Below the pieces are notes generated by a model, which had not been told where the DNA came from, made no database searches, and worked only from the letters and a program-made list of their open reading frames with translations. From Rhodamnia argentea (lineage: Eukaryota; Streptophyta; Magnoliopsida; Myrtales; Myrtaceae), in assembly GCF_020921035.1 (NCBI RefSeq), contig NC_063152.1, positions 26,845,903 through 26,909,902 of the forward strand: a DNA stretch of 64,000 nt, given 5' to 3'. Each line of letters begins with the position of its first letter. Position 1 is the stretch's first letter. The position numbers were made by a program, and so were the translations under genes. Shown here in pieces: positions 1 through 12,385 of this stretch.

Positions 1-54
1 GATGTTTAGTTTTTCAATTGATGATGTGTGGATGTTGAGATATGGAAGCCCGAA

Positions 55-960
55 CATGCCTTGTCAATCTGGTTTTTACTCTATTTTGTGCCTAAAACAA
101 TCCGTCTCCCTTACTTTGGAGTAGTTTTTCTCTCTCATCTTACATGCATTTCGAGTCATTCTTAGCCGAGTCTTTTCTTCATGTATAGCTCTTCATGCTG
201 ATATGTTTTTTGCTCATTGGTTGTGAGTGATGCGTGAGTTATATCCCTTTAAAGTCGCCTCCATGAACTGGGTTTGTTCCAGACTTAGAAAATTCTATTG
301 TGGGAGTTTTGGTCAGCTCAAAACCCCGAGTTTCAGGGAGATTTTCTTTCTGTTCTTGCATCATTTTGGGGTTATTCTTATTTCAAATCGTCCCTGGTAC
401 ATAGATCTTCACGATGATATATGGCTCAGCCGTTAGTTCCGAATATGGAGAGAGATATGGGGGGCTGAGTACCCACTCTTGGTCTGATTCTGGTCTGAAA
501 ACAGCTCAAACACCCCACTTTCGGGGCATTTTTCTTATTCGTCTTACGAGATTTAAGTGTCGTTTTTGTTTTGAATTACTCCTCATATGTACATCTTTGC
601 AAATATATGTGGTTCTTGTGCCAGTTAGGATCAGAGTGCAAGAAAATCAGTCACAAACATGCCTCCGTGAACTGGCTCTAGAGTTCGAAAAAATTTCCAG
701 GTGTTGGGAACAGTGCGAACCCGCCACTTTGAGGTTGTTGTTCTTGATGATTCCCCAAGCTTTTGAGGTCGTTATTTGATTGATTGCGCCCTCTGTGTGT
801 AGCACTTCACATTGGTACCTTCGGTTTGGTTTAATTGTCTCTGTAGATTAAGTTATTTACTTTCAAAAATGCCCCGGTGAACTGCGAGGTTAGGGGTTGG
901 TTATTTTTCTAGGTGTTGGCTACCAAGTGAGCATATTCACGATGTCATTGCAAAGCGTTC
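55..960. repeat. degenerate ~203-bp tandem repeat, 4-5 units
   Basis: Two independent anchors recur with the same period. One, of the form TGCCTCCGTGAACTGG, lies near 55, 258, 661 and 869. The other, of the form TATAGCTCTTCATGCTGATA, lies near 183, 399, 589 and 799. A stretch like ACCCCGAGTTTCAGGGAGAT also recurs between them. Units are strongly diverged and carry no convincing ORF. The array may be interior sequence of the CACTA element that ends at 1611, or an unrelated array next to it. Confidence 0.55.
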
Positions 961-999
961 CATCGTGTCAGCTTCCCCCCACCCCTCCTTTATATCGCA

Positions 1000-1611
1000 C
1001 GAACACCACGCGTGGGCCCCACGAAAATATGTTTTCATCGCTAAACCAACATTTGTAATTTAGCGACGAATTTTTTTTTTTTGTCGCTAAATTAGCGACA
1101 AAATTCCATTTTCGTGGCAAAATGTGGGACGAACATGGTTTTCGTCGCTAATTTAGCGACGATTTTTTTTTTTTGTCGCTAATTTTGTCACGAAATTCCA
1201 TTTTCGTGGCAAAATTTGCGACAAACATGGTTTTCGTCGCTAAACCAACATTTGTAATTTGGCGACGAATTTTTTTTTTGTCGCTAATTTAGCGACGAAT
1301 TTCCATTTTCGTGGAAAAATTTGCGACGAACATGGTTTTCGTCGCTAAACCAACATCTGTAATATACTTTTTGTCACTAATTTTGTCGCAAATTAGCGAC
1401 AAATTTTTTTTTGTCACTATTTTCGTCACCAATTAGCGATGAAAAACTATTCGTCACTATTTTCGTCGCTAATTAGCGACAAATTTTTTAGTCGCTATTT
1501 TCATCACAAATAACAACGAATGTTTTTTTCGTTGCTAGTTTCGTCGCAAATTAGCGACGAATTATTTTCGTCGCTAATTTTCTGTGACTAAATCTTTTTT
1601 TTTTTGTAGTG
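1000..1611. mobile_element. CACTA (En/Spm) transposon end with subterminal repeats
   Basis: Positions 1605-1611 read GTAGTG after a T run, so the opposite strand begins CACTACAAAAAAA, the diagnostic CACTA terminus. Inside it, from about 1040, the motif TCGTCGCTAA and its complement TTAGCGACGA are repeated many times in both orientations. This is the usual architecture of CACTA subterminal transposase-binding repeats. The other terminus is not visible and may lie before the window. No transposase ORF is visible. The element abuts a P4-ATPase exon; the expected 3-bp duplication would be GTT read on the minus strand (AAC at 1612-1614), but the far copy is not available for comparison. Confidence 0.75.
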
Positions 1612-3636
1612 AACTGAAGAGGATATTCTGTTTTCCTTCTTGATATAACAAACGATACTGCATTGTGAGAAAGCAGTAGTTTAGTAAAATATGGCCTTGT
1701 CCTATTCTACTGAAAACTTCATTGCACAGAGAGAGAGAAAAGAACAAGTGACATTCCATGAAAATAAGAGTACCGTGTGCCTCAGCTTTATAGGTTAGGT
1801 CTTTCTCACTGTTATGGTCAAGTTCAGTTACAAGACGTACTTTTTTCAAATTTTATTGCTATATCACTGGCCTCAAACAGCCATTCTATCAATCAAGTGT
1901 ACTATGTACTTTAGGATATCGCCCTAGGTATAATACGAAAAGCTGATTCTTATAAGAATGCTGGAGATAATGCTTGGAGCAGACATGAACGCCTAACTTG
2001 AAAAAGTGGTAAGGAATGAAAGCAAGTTGAAGTGATTGCTTAAACAAAAACATCAGCCTATGCCCGAAGCAAGGGCTAAAGCAATTTGTGCCTTATCTAG
2101 GTAATCATATCTGCAAAAATTTGCACCGAGGTATATCTTTTTGCTAAAGAATCAAAGTTCTTCCTAGCTTGGGAAATGGTACGGGACCAGACTGTACTAA
2201 CTATCCATTCCTCACAGTTGAAATTATATGGCGCTGCTCAAAGATAGATTTGCATACCTCAAGGCAAAGGCATGCAGAAACATCCTGATCGAAAACCCCA
2301 AGAGCTATGACAGGAAGTGATGTAAAGAATACATTGTAGAATGACATCCCAATCATTGTAAGCAGGCTGACCAGAGAACGAAGCATAGGCCTCGAAACAG
2401 AACAGGGTAAGTCCGAATGCAATGTTCTTGTAGAAGAAGTAGCAAATCTGCAATATTAAGAAGGAATGTAAATTACATATAGACCACAGATATGAGAAAT
2501 CTGACCCTCCACTCCTCCGTCCCAGAGACACAAGAAGACATTGCATTTTGAAGCGGACGGATGGAGCATTTCATTCAACTCAAAACATGATGCAAGAGGT
2601 ACAAGACTTATCTCCCTTGCCTTTGACTATATCTTAAACTTATATGCTGGTCATACAGTCAGCATGAGTCTATGCAAACAACATAACGTCCAAAAAAATG
2701 CGCACATGGATAAGCAAAGATCCAGAATCTGTTGCACAGAATTTTTCCATTGTATCTTGTACCTTAAAAAATAAACTTAAGCAAGGTTTTTACCATCATT
2801 GCGATTCTCCTGTAACCCCAATGGCGATGCACCAATAAGAGACGTTCCAGAAAGCGGAATTGGGCTATTGCAAAATCACTTGCCATTACAGCCTGCAATC
2901 AGCAAAAACTTGGCTTCTGAGAAATCACTTGCTAAACAATCTGATTCAAAATATTAAATCGTGAAAAAACGAAGGAGAAGAAATCGGAAGGCGACATAAG
3001 TTATAGAACAGCAATGAAGTCTACATGCACCAAAGCAAACAAGACAGAGGCACTACATGTAAATTATCTCGAAACTTAAGCTAGCTTTAGAGTAAACAGC
3101 CAACATATCAAACACTCGTATCAAAGATAGAGTTGTATTCTCAGGAACAGGCAGAAGTCTATATCTCCCCGGTTGAAATTCAACTACACCACAATGGCAC
3201 TTGGGAGGCCTCAGGAGGACAAACTTTCCATCATCTACTGCCATATTCTGGATAGTTCTAATGAACAGACCAGAATGCTGCCGGTGGATCTGGAGATGAA
3301 TTGGCCTTTGTCAGCCAGGGCCATCTAGTAATCCAAATTCCACAGCAAGAAAAAGGAAGAGGACGAAAGAACAGAAAAAAGAAAATGAACTCATCTTCCA
3401 TACAATGAAAACCTTAAGATCCGAAATAGAGATCACAATCTGCTGATCATACACCTCCCACTAGTACATCCTTAGCAAACCACTATGACGGCAGGAAAAT
3501 TTGCAGAGACTATGGTGGGAAATTTCACATATAGATGGTATAGTTGATAGGTATAACTGCATCCCTTCCACACCACTAATGCCAACTCCGATGTCGGCCT
3601 CTTGAAGCATACTAATATCATTTGCACCACCACCAA
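1612..3636 (-). pseudogene. P4-type ATPase (ALA phospholipid flippase) fragment
   Basis: Four minus-strand exons encode the C-terminal part of a plant aminophospholipid flippase. Exon 3636-3557 carries [20 protein letters not shown], the P-domain hinge region. Exon 2892-2794 carries [20 protein letters not shown]. Exon 2447-2258 carries [20 protein letters not shown] and then, in another frame, [18 protein letters not shown]. Exon 1657-1612 carries LLYQEGKQNILFS. Introns at 2892, 2447, 2258 and 1657 have AG acceptors or GT donors in phase 0. Three defects are seen: a 2-nt loss near 2350 shifts frame after NDW; the donor after EGMQ at 3557 reads TT instead of GT; and the last exon is cut within the tryptophan codon by the CACTA element. 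N-terminal catalytic exons are absent, so it cannot be functional. Intact relatives are membrane flippases of roughly 1,200 residues. Confidence 0.85.
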
Positions 3637-5150
3637 CTGATAACGTGTAAATTAGATATCAAATCCTCAATCTCAAGGAGGGACACCGTGGGCCTCGTTA
3701 TGGGATGGTGACTCCGACATACCAATCTAACATGATATTTTGAGGCGTGATCAATTGCTTGTATGGGATGGTGGGGAATGGTCGGCCAAGGCTCAGCGAT
3801 CCTCGGCTAGCACTGAGGGCCGCTGACCCTCGCCGATTTGGACAAGTGCTGCCGGCCATTCCACCACCATCGCCGACCCTTCCCGACGATGGTGGGGTGG
3901 CGACGAAGTACTAGCTTCTTCTTCTTCTTCTTCTTCTTCTTCTAGCTTATTTTTTAATTTATTTTTAGTTAAAATTATGTTAAAAATATATTTTGCCCAA
4001 ATCTAGGCAAGGGTTTGTGGCTGGCGAGTCGCTAAGGCCTTGGCAACACTTGCGGCCCTTTCCAACGTTGGTGTGGCAATGGTGCCACCTATAGGCGTCT
4101 GGGTTTTATTATTATATTTTCATTCCTATTCAAAATTATTTTTGTAGAAATATATCATTCTTGATTCGTAAGTTTAATTTCTAATTTCTTGATTGTGTTT
4201 TTGTAAAGTAAAAAAAAAAAAGGCAAAAAGAAGAAGAAAAATTATAACTAAGTTAATGCACCAGAATGATAATACATTTTTTTTGTATTTTTTAGTAATT
4301 TTCGACATTGAAAGTTAATAAATAAAAATGAGGCTGAATTGGTCCAAGATTAACTTATGGTTTTCGGATTTAATTTCCAAAATTTTTAAGAAAATTTTTT
4401 AACGCTAAGTCTACATCTTTTAAAAAAATTGAAATGGGTCCAAATGATTTCATTTAATGAGTGTAATCAATAAGACAAGATTTTCCACAAAAATCCCATC
4501 TTTCTAAAAGTGATAAAACATGGTTTTTAAGAAACCATATCTTCCTTTTTTTTATATTTTCTTTGATTTTCTGACACGAAATTTAAAGACATGAGACAAA
4601 AATTTTTTTAAAAATTTTCTGATTTTTTTGTTTTTAATTTTTATGAGTGAATTTAAATTAAATTTGCAAATATTTTCATGAAAAGGTAACCACCTATTTT
4701 TTTCAAAATAAGTTTTGATCTAAAGTCCCGATAGATTGACCCTAAAAATTCGAAATACCCGCTATGAAAATAATTTCATCTAAAGTTTGATAGATAGACT
4801 TATTCCCATGTATACGGTTGCGGATCGGAAAATTCCTAATCGATCGCATTTATAAATATTTTGGTATCTTGAGTATATTCAGAAAGATTTTTGGATTATC
4901 ACAAGTTTATTACAAAGATCTCAAAATGTTCACATTACAATCTAATCTTTTATAAATATTCAATGTCCAAATTCAAATGTGCAATCTTTCCAATTAGGCA
5001 AGTGACATATTGCAAAGCTTTCAAGATACTTAATTTAGACATGCAATTTTCCAGTTTAGGCAACGATATATTGCAAAGTTCTAAATCAAGCAAATCGAAT
5101 ATTCATTCAATGTGGAATATATAACACAATATTCTAACTATTCAAGATTT
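3637..5150. other. intergenic, repeat-derived; GC-rich core and TTC microsatellite
   Basis: No gene is seen. Positions 3766-4115 form a GC-rich island rich in GGCGAGG/CCTCGCC-like words, of the kind shared by several MITEs in this window. A (TTC)n run lies at 3908-3945. The stretch 4125-4205 matches 16370-16460 in inverted orientation (shared words TTAATTTCTAATTTCTTGAT and ATTCTTGATTC), so both are probably terminal arms of one element family. The remainder is AT-rich with only spurious ORFs. Confidence 0.5.
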
Positions 5151-5339
5151 GAAAATGACCTTGATTGCAAGATAAGCTTTCCTTTTTGAATTTGCACCCA
5201 AATCTTGCGCGCCAATGCTTGTGCTCGACGGACCGACAGCTAGGAATCACGTTGGCATTGCAAAGCTTGTTGGAAACTCTTCCTTCCCCGCACGAACTAG
5301 ACAAGACCAAGCCAAAAATCACCTCGCTCTACCCTCTCT

Positions 5340-5780
5340 CTTTCTGATCTCAGGCTCTTTCATGCGTGTCCTTTGTTAACGTTTTGTCTCTTTGTGGCCT
5401 CTTTTCACGGTACTCCACTGAGAATCCTTCCTCCCACGTTGGATCAGTCAAGTTGACTCCCAAAAACTCCTCTGCCAATTCTTTTGGTCATGGAAGCACA
5501 ACCTTCTGTTTGGTGGGTGTCAGGTCAGTGAGCAAGGAGGCGTCGGATCAGGAGGAGGAGGCTCTCGGCTGCAACTTCCCACTTGAAGACAGAAAAAACG
5601 TGAAGGAAGCGAGGCTTCATGAATTATATGACTGAGGAAATGATTTCGGCTTTTCAACTGCTCTCTCGCTCTTTCTCTCTCTCTTGCTGTTCTCTCAAAT
5701 TTTCTCAGTAAAAACTCTGAACTTTCTGAGCCAATCCCCACTCCAAACGTGTGACGACAAACCCTTATATAGAGCAACGT
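5340..5780 (-). promoter_or_regulatory. possible minus-strand promoter and transcript leader
   Basis: On the minus strand a TATA box (CTATATAAGG, about 5765-5774) is followed by a GA-rich leader (5645-5700) and short ORFs; one begins near 5622 and has about 31 codons. The order TATA, purine-rich leader, small ORFs resembles the start of a plant transcription unit, but no protein family is recognised downstream. It could be the remnant of a dead gene or the LTR of an old element. Confidence 0.25.
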
Positions 5781-7659
5781 TAAGAAACCCTAGAGTAAAG
5801 AGCTTAATTGTTCTGCAAATTTCCAATTAGTAAATTAATTTTTCATTTGACATTTTAATTACAATTTTCGGCCCCTAATGATGATCATGGATTTCAGCCG
5901 AATTTTGTGCTCTTGTGGGCTCAGTCCAAATCGTCCAATTAAGCTCAAAACTTTGAAAAATGTCCATTCACCACCAGTCCAATAAATATGCAAATGCAAC
6001 ACAATGCAAGTAGAAAATTAAACTAATGCATATGAAAAATAATTTAATTATTTTTTGTAGGAATCAAAATTAATCTCTAATTTTTATGAAAAAATTGGTG
6101 ACTAAAAATGTTAGTCAAAATTTAGTGTCAAAGGTATTTTTTTCTCTTTATAAATGTGTACAATCTGTAAATGAATAGCAAATGAAAACCATTCTTTTAT
6201 ACTGAGTTCATTCTCTAATCTTCTTTAGAGTCTAAAATGTTTGGAGATAAGAGAGCATGATGGCTCGGCCAGCAACTTCTCACCTCTTAAGAAAAGGAAA
6301 AAGAAAAAAAAAACTACTCACCTTCTTCTTATTGGATCAAGCATGCTTAAAACAATCTACTACCAAGCTCATAAGCCACTGAAAGTTCACAATAGTGTCT
6401 CACTATAAAGTAATAAACTTAACTGAAGAAATAAACATTGAAAGATGTTGTACGCTGGAATATCATTTAGAGGGAGGAGAATAGGTGATTTTGACGAACT
6501 TGGATTAAATGCAAAAATAAAACAATCAAGTTAAGTATTATCATCAAAATCAAATGTAAACATAGTTGGAGTGAAAATTGATGGGGAAAATTGTCACAAA
6601 AGTCATAAACCTTTTGCACTTTTGTCAATTCAGTCCTAAACTTTGTAAGTTTGTTGATTCAATGCTAAACATTTTCACCTTTTGCCAATTTAGTCCTATT
6701 AGTCAAAAATTGCTGACGTGGACTATCGCGACCTTAAAATTAGGTTAATGGATAACAAAGCTAATTAAATTAACTAAACTAATTCGAGTTCTCCCAAACT
6801 CTACCAAATCGTAATTTAAGTTTAATTTCATGCAAAGATTTAATTTGGAGTCGTCAATAATCATTTACAATAGGTTGATTAGAAATCTAAATAATATAGC
6901 AGGAGAAACTATTTTATTTCTACGAACTAGAGATCTAAGTTTGGGGACTTAATTACGGATTGCTCTATGCTCTTTTGACACCATTTCATTTTATGAAGAA
7001 AAAAAATATCTAATCAAGCAATCTTAATTGATTTTAACCTAAGTCATTGGCATAGGCTACCATGCGGGTGCACAATCAATAAACAAACATTTAGAAATCA
7101 AATAATCACAAGGAGCATACGCTAGACAATTATGTTTTCTCTTTTGATTTTCACTTTTTTAAATGAAATCTAACTTCTATGCAATGCATGAATTCTAATC
7201 TAAATGCAATAACATAGATAAATGCAAACTATCTTAAGAATGCATAAGAATTTAATTAAACTACATGATTATTCTAATGACATTGAATTTAAATGAAATT
7301 AAGCCTAACATACAATCTAAATGATTAATTAATTAGCCTAAACATGAAATTCTAAATGACATGGCAAACGATGATGTGGCAAGAATGACATGGCAAAGGG
7401 GGATGTGGCAAGAATGAGATGGCAAAGATGATTTTTTTTATTTTCAGATTTATTGAAGGCCCAAAATAAAATGCCTAAAGAAAGTGACTATTTAACCTAG
7501 ATTATGGATAAATTGACCCTGACCCTATCCAACTAAGAAAGGACCATTTTAAATATGTAATCTTACCAAAATATTCAAGTTTCAATTCTGCAATGACAAC
7601 CACTTCAAATTTTTCTATGAATCATCTAAACATGATAGATATTGGGCGCATTGCATCCA
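5781..7659. other. intergenic, old repeats
   Basis: AT-rich sequence without a credible gene. Positions 6573-6740 look like one arm of a foldback MITE (GGGAAAATTGTCACAAAAGT, then repeated CCAATTTAGTCCTA-like phrases and GCTGACGTGG) without a recognisable second arm. The stretch 6770-7000 is similar to 51840-52080, with matching phrases such as AATTAAATTAACTAA and GATTAGGAAT-like words, so it belongs to a dispersed retroelement-like repeat. Confidence 0.4.
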
Positions 7660-7685
7660 TTGAAGACATCAATTTGTATCTCTGT

Positions 7686-8067
7686 TGATAAGTTAACCTA
7701 GAGAGTCATAGCTTTTTTACGATGTTCATTTGAGTGCGATAATTTTTTTCTCTCATTTGAATGACACAAGTTTGAAAAATTGATCATTTAAGTGCCCTTT
7801 GGTGATTTATGTCACCGGAAATACGACATGCACACAAGAAAATATGACGTGCGCAATTTTATCAATTTTGTCTATTAATTTTTCTTTATTTTTTGTGTTT
7901 AAATTTTTATTTTTCAAATTTTTACTTTTATCTTTTGCCATTGTTTTCTTTGATTTTCTTTTTCTGTGCCTACGAGGTTCGTCGGTGACCCTCGCTGACC
8001 GCAAAGACCTTGCTCACGGCCAACGAGGCTGTCATGGCCATGCCAAGGCCCTAGGCGAGGGCATTGC
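7686..8067. mobile_element. Mutator-like MITE, left part (split by solo LTR A)
   Basis: The left terminal arm (TGATAAGTTAACCTAGAGAG) pairs with the right arm that ends at 14345. Both contain the phrase CACTTGAGTGCCATAA in diverged form. A 9-bp duplication, TATCTCTGT at 7677-7685 against TATCTCTGG at 14346-14354 (8 of 9), flanks the whole element, as expected for Mutator-like transposition. From 7960 the sequence enters a GC-rich core. It stops at ATTGC (8063-8067), the target site of LTR A. Confidence 0.75.
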
Positions 8068-9115
8068 TGTGAAGGACCTTTCCTCATTGCTTTATTAGAG
8101 CTCCGACGTCCTAGGGCATCATCCAACATTAATTACGAGCTCTGTTTAGTCTTACAGTATATAGGGCTCATGCAAAAGCTAGATAAACTAGAAACAAACA
8201 ACGGCCAAACAATCACAAATGCATGTGAAAAGAAAATGGCAGGCACGCCCAACAAGGTATGGCCTTATTGGGTTCGCTAATTTATATAACATGGTTACAT
8301 AGCACACATAAACCACGCAAGGTAAAACAACTGGTTTTATATAGATAAATAATTGTTTTATACATCATCGCCTACGGTCATACGAATACACTAGGAGGAT
8401 TACAAAAGATATAGCCACTCTAGAGTACTCTTCGCCGTCTCCAACGGCGTTCTCCATCCAATGCCAACATCTCGTCCACTACTTGTCAAATGGCCATCTA
8501 AATCTTGAAAAGGGTGAAATTAATGGGAGTGAGCCGAAGCTCAGCAGGTAAAACTTTCTAAACCAATTAACTAAACTACCTATTCAACACTCAATCAAAC
8601 AAGAACCACAACCGGTAGATTTGACATGCAATCCACTGCACGCCAAATACAAGCAAAGATGAGACTCAATGACAACTTCACACATCAAGAACTATGACTT
8701 TAACCTATACAATGAACCTCACGCGCATGAGCAAGTAGTGACTCGTTGTTTAATCTCCAGTTTCCACTTTTGAATCGTTTTTCGTGGGATACAGGCCATG
8801 GTTATTTGAAGGACACAAGCCTTAACTTCGTCTCCGAGGGACACGGGCCTCATTTTTAAGGAATAAATACCTTAGCTTTTCATTATTGTCAAGTGGGACA
8901 GACCCATCTTACTACGGGACCAACCCGTATCTCAGGACAAACCCAACGATCAATTCCGGGATCAACTCAGACCTTCTAGAACCAAATCAAGCTTCGCACA
9001 TTTTTCAACCTCTGACAAACGCATCGTCGGGCTCCGACACACGGTTTCCCAATTTCCTTTTGGTTCCCACGAAATATCGTCAGAGCACATCCGACAAAAC
9101 ATTACCGGACACATC

Positions 9116-9335
9116 GAAGTAATGTGACGTTAGTAGACATACTGAAGTAACTATCGATACCAAACACATTGAAGTACCGCTTCTGATACAAAATACATTG
9201 AATTATTAGATTCCGATATCGGACAAACTGAAGTATCACTTTTTATACCAAAAACACTGAAGTATCGGGTTTCGATACCGGACAAATTGAAGTTTCACTT
9301 CCGATACTATACACATTGAAGCATCGAGTTTACTT
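9116..9335. repeat. ~29-bp tandem repeat, 8 copies, inside LTR A
   Basis: The word GAAGTATC or a variant recurs at 9116, 9144, 9171, 9200, 9230, 9259, 9289 and 9318, a spacing of 27-30 bp. Units alternate between one containing CGATACCAAACACATT and one containing TTCGATACCGGACAAATT, so the higher-order unit may be a dimer of about 58 bp. Confidence 0.75.
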
Positions 9336-11944
9336 TCTCATTCATGCACACTCATTTGTTCGTCTTCATCTTTTAGTGCAATAACTACCAACCTATGACC
9401 CATGCATGAATGAGCATCAATCAATCACATGCATTCGACCTCCCACTTTTCAGGCCACAAACACAACTCATGCTCCGATACTCGGATGCAATCCATAATG
9501 ACACCACAACACAACCACCCATGACTACGAGACCACACACTCCACACAACCACAAGATCGTATACCCAAGTGCAACATAACCTCGATTCCCACCACTTCG
9601 GAAATAATCAGCATGATCGACTCGTAGAATCAGCTTATCCACATCTACGGAATCCTAACTCAAGCAATAGATCGGACATGCAAAGCAATTTCCCTATGCA
9701 AGCAAGTAGAAATTCAACTAGGCATACCTAAACATAAGCAGCGTCTTCACGCCCAATCAGCGAACAAATAGCTAATCTAGTGGAAAGGATTAGAGGTTCC
9801 AATTGTCTTCGTTCCTACGCCTAAATTATCAAGAACAAGTTGCGATCTTCAATTCCTCTTGCCTTTGATTCACGCCTAACACCCACTTGTCGTCCACTTC
9901 AATTCACCTCAATTCAACTACAAATACGATGATCAAACTATAGAATCAACTTGCCCAAGACTTGTGGGCGCTAAAGCAAGCAACGGATCGTCCATTCAAA
10001 GCTGTTTACCCTTGCATGCAATTAGATCTTTTCCTTAAGAGACCCATTTTCAATATCGACGATCCGAGCTAAAATCAATGATGATTGGGTAGAAAAAGGA
10101 TGAGGATAGGTGGATACTTGCCTTAGTGTCATCCATGAAGAAAATGGGAACTGAATCGGTCCAAGAACGAGTTCGGGCTGCCTTGTCCTTCTTTGGGTAG
10201 CACGATTGAGAGGAAGGAAGGAGTGGGTGAGCGTGTGGGGGACGACAAGGGAGCGACAAAGGGGCTGAGCTAAGGAACATCATCGAGGTTGAGCTAGTGG
10301 TTATTGGGTTGAGGCATCGGGCAGAATGAGGTCGCGGGTATGAGGTGTCACGCCCCAATCCTCGAGTACGCAGCAACCCTACCAAAGTGCCTCAAGTCAT
10401 TAAAGGATGACGTCATGGGAACATCATCAACCCACTCTTTTTATCCTTTTACTCAACGCATACGGACCGTGCTACTTCCTAAAAGATAAATAACATAGTA
10501 GGGATAGAAAAGTAGGCGGTCAAATCACATATCAACAAAAGACTATTTTCATTTATAGATATTTATTAATCCTAAGGAAGCTACCGCATCTACAAGCCCA
10601 ATTTTCAAGGCTGCTCCCTTCAACCGTCAAAAAGATACTAGGTCGGGGTAAGGTTAAAGTTATATCTATACTTCAAACGAAAGGCCAACTTCACCCTCAA
10701 CATCCATATCAACATGTCTCCATCAAAAAGGTCTTCTCGACCACAGTTACACAGAGGTAATAATCTAGCGGAGGTTCGGGTTCATAGTCGTGGTCGGATT
10801 TCGAGTCCTCCACTTCACCATCCAAGATATCTATATCAATAGGGTCCAAAGTCTGGATCTTAGGGAACGCAGACGACGGCCCGTCAAAGCCGCGGATCGG
10901 CCCAAAGAGCTAGTCCCCGTGACGAACGAACCAAACCTAGAAATGATGGGAAATTAGATATCCCAATCCCTCCTCGACACGGAGGGTCGTCTCGATTCGA
11001 ACTAGGGATCGGATGGCACGTGATGTCGAAGGACCGGTCAAGTGGTAACCTAAACCTCATCGGCCGAATTTCCATTACCTTGGTCTTGAAAAAAATTTAA
11101 CAATAGAAGAGTGAGATATAAAATCTCTGTGAGTCAACGCCTAAGTTCAAACATGGCACTAATTCGCTCAAGGGGGCCTAACATGCAAGATAAGTGTCGA
11201 TAATAGATCAATAGCATGCGACTATCGCCATGCTTTATTTACCACAGGATCGGGCACATCCTAACAGTCAATCATCAATCACATGCAATCTTACCCCACC
11301 TTGGTCTACATATTATGCAATATGTATCATGGCAATCAATAGCACATAACCAAGGCATACAACCAAAACAACCATCACAATTTTCATACATAATGTATCA
11401 CACGTGTTCTGATTATTAATGGCCACTTGGCCTTAGCACAATAGAAGGTGTTCTTCCAGCAAGACCGAGCTTCATCACATTCCTTCGACAACGGCTACTA
11501 AAATGCCATGTGGTTCTAAGTACCCTCGGCATAGACTAACAATTAGGCATTCCTATAAGAAGCGTTGGTCTTCACCTTGCCACGACCGACATCTAATAAG
11601 CCATGTGGTTTCAAAAACCCTCTACACGAATATACCGGGCTCGACCCCAAGTACCCTCAAGTGTCAACTTTGTCCCCAAGTACCTTTGGGTAACGGTAAC
11701 CATTATGTGACCGCATAAACACGCCAGGCAACTAAGCCGCTTTATATCTTTGCATTTAACCCAATGCACACACAATCGTGCTCAAAATTCGACTCAAGGC
11801 TATTTTCATGTTCAAATCTTGGTTCACACATGGTCACATGAATACGCATTATCCACCCGACTATGCATCTATATAAGGGTGATTAATCTCTCAACCATAC
11901 ATATATACACAATCAAGGTATATAGAAGTCAACAAACAATCACC

Positions 11945-12385
11945 CAATAATAATTGATTAAATAATAATTAATTATTCCAACTAGGGTTAATTAGTAAAA
12001 TTGTAATTAATTAACCCAATCATAATTAATTAAGTCCATCTTAATTAATTAACCCGATTTTAATCAGTCAACTCATCTCAATTAATTTACCTAGCCACGG
12101 TCAAATGGTACCACAATAATTAATTAATTCAGCTTGAGTTAATTAATCCGACCGCGATCAATTAAAGTAACCAAGGTTAAATAAAATAACTACGGTTAAA
12201 ACAAAGCAACTATGGTTAATAGTAAAGTAGCCACAATTAATTAAAAGTAACCCTGGTTAACTAAAGTAACCATGATTAATTAAAAGTAGCTATGGTTACT
12301 TAACCTAATCAAGGTTAAATTAATTTAACCATGGTTAATTAATTTAACATAACCACTGTTAAACTAACTAATCCACAATTAACAC
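11945..12385. repeat. AT-rich array of TTAATTAA and GGTTAA/TTAACC words
   Basis: About 440 bp built of short, imperfect units such as AAAGTAACCATGGTTAATT. GGTTAA occurs near 12175, 12195, 12214, 12254, 12303 and 12333, with TTAACC on the other strand. It looks like a degenerate tandem array inside LTR B. Confidence 0.5.

Noticed and set aside
1040-1600. Regularly repeated 10-20-bp words, superficially CRISPR-like
   Set aside because: Repeats occur in both orientations without unique spacers and end in a CACTA terminus; this is nuclear plant DNA.
3053-3244. 63-codon minus-strand ORF between P4-ATPase exons
   Set aside because: It lies in the intron between the EGMQ and AVMAS exons and matches no part of the flippase.
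5366-5635. 89-codon plus-strand ORF
   Set aside because: It overlaps a minus-strand ORF and a TATA-headed leader, with no recognisable domain on either strand.
9421-10385. Minus-strand ORFs in LTR A
   Set aside because: They lie within a TSD-bracketed solo LTR and have no domain.
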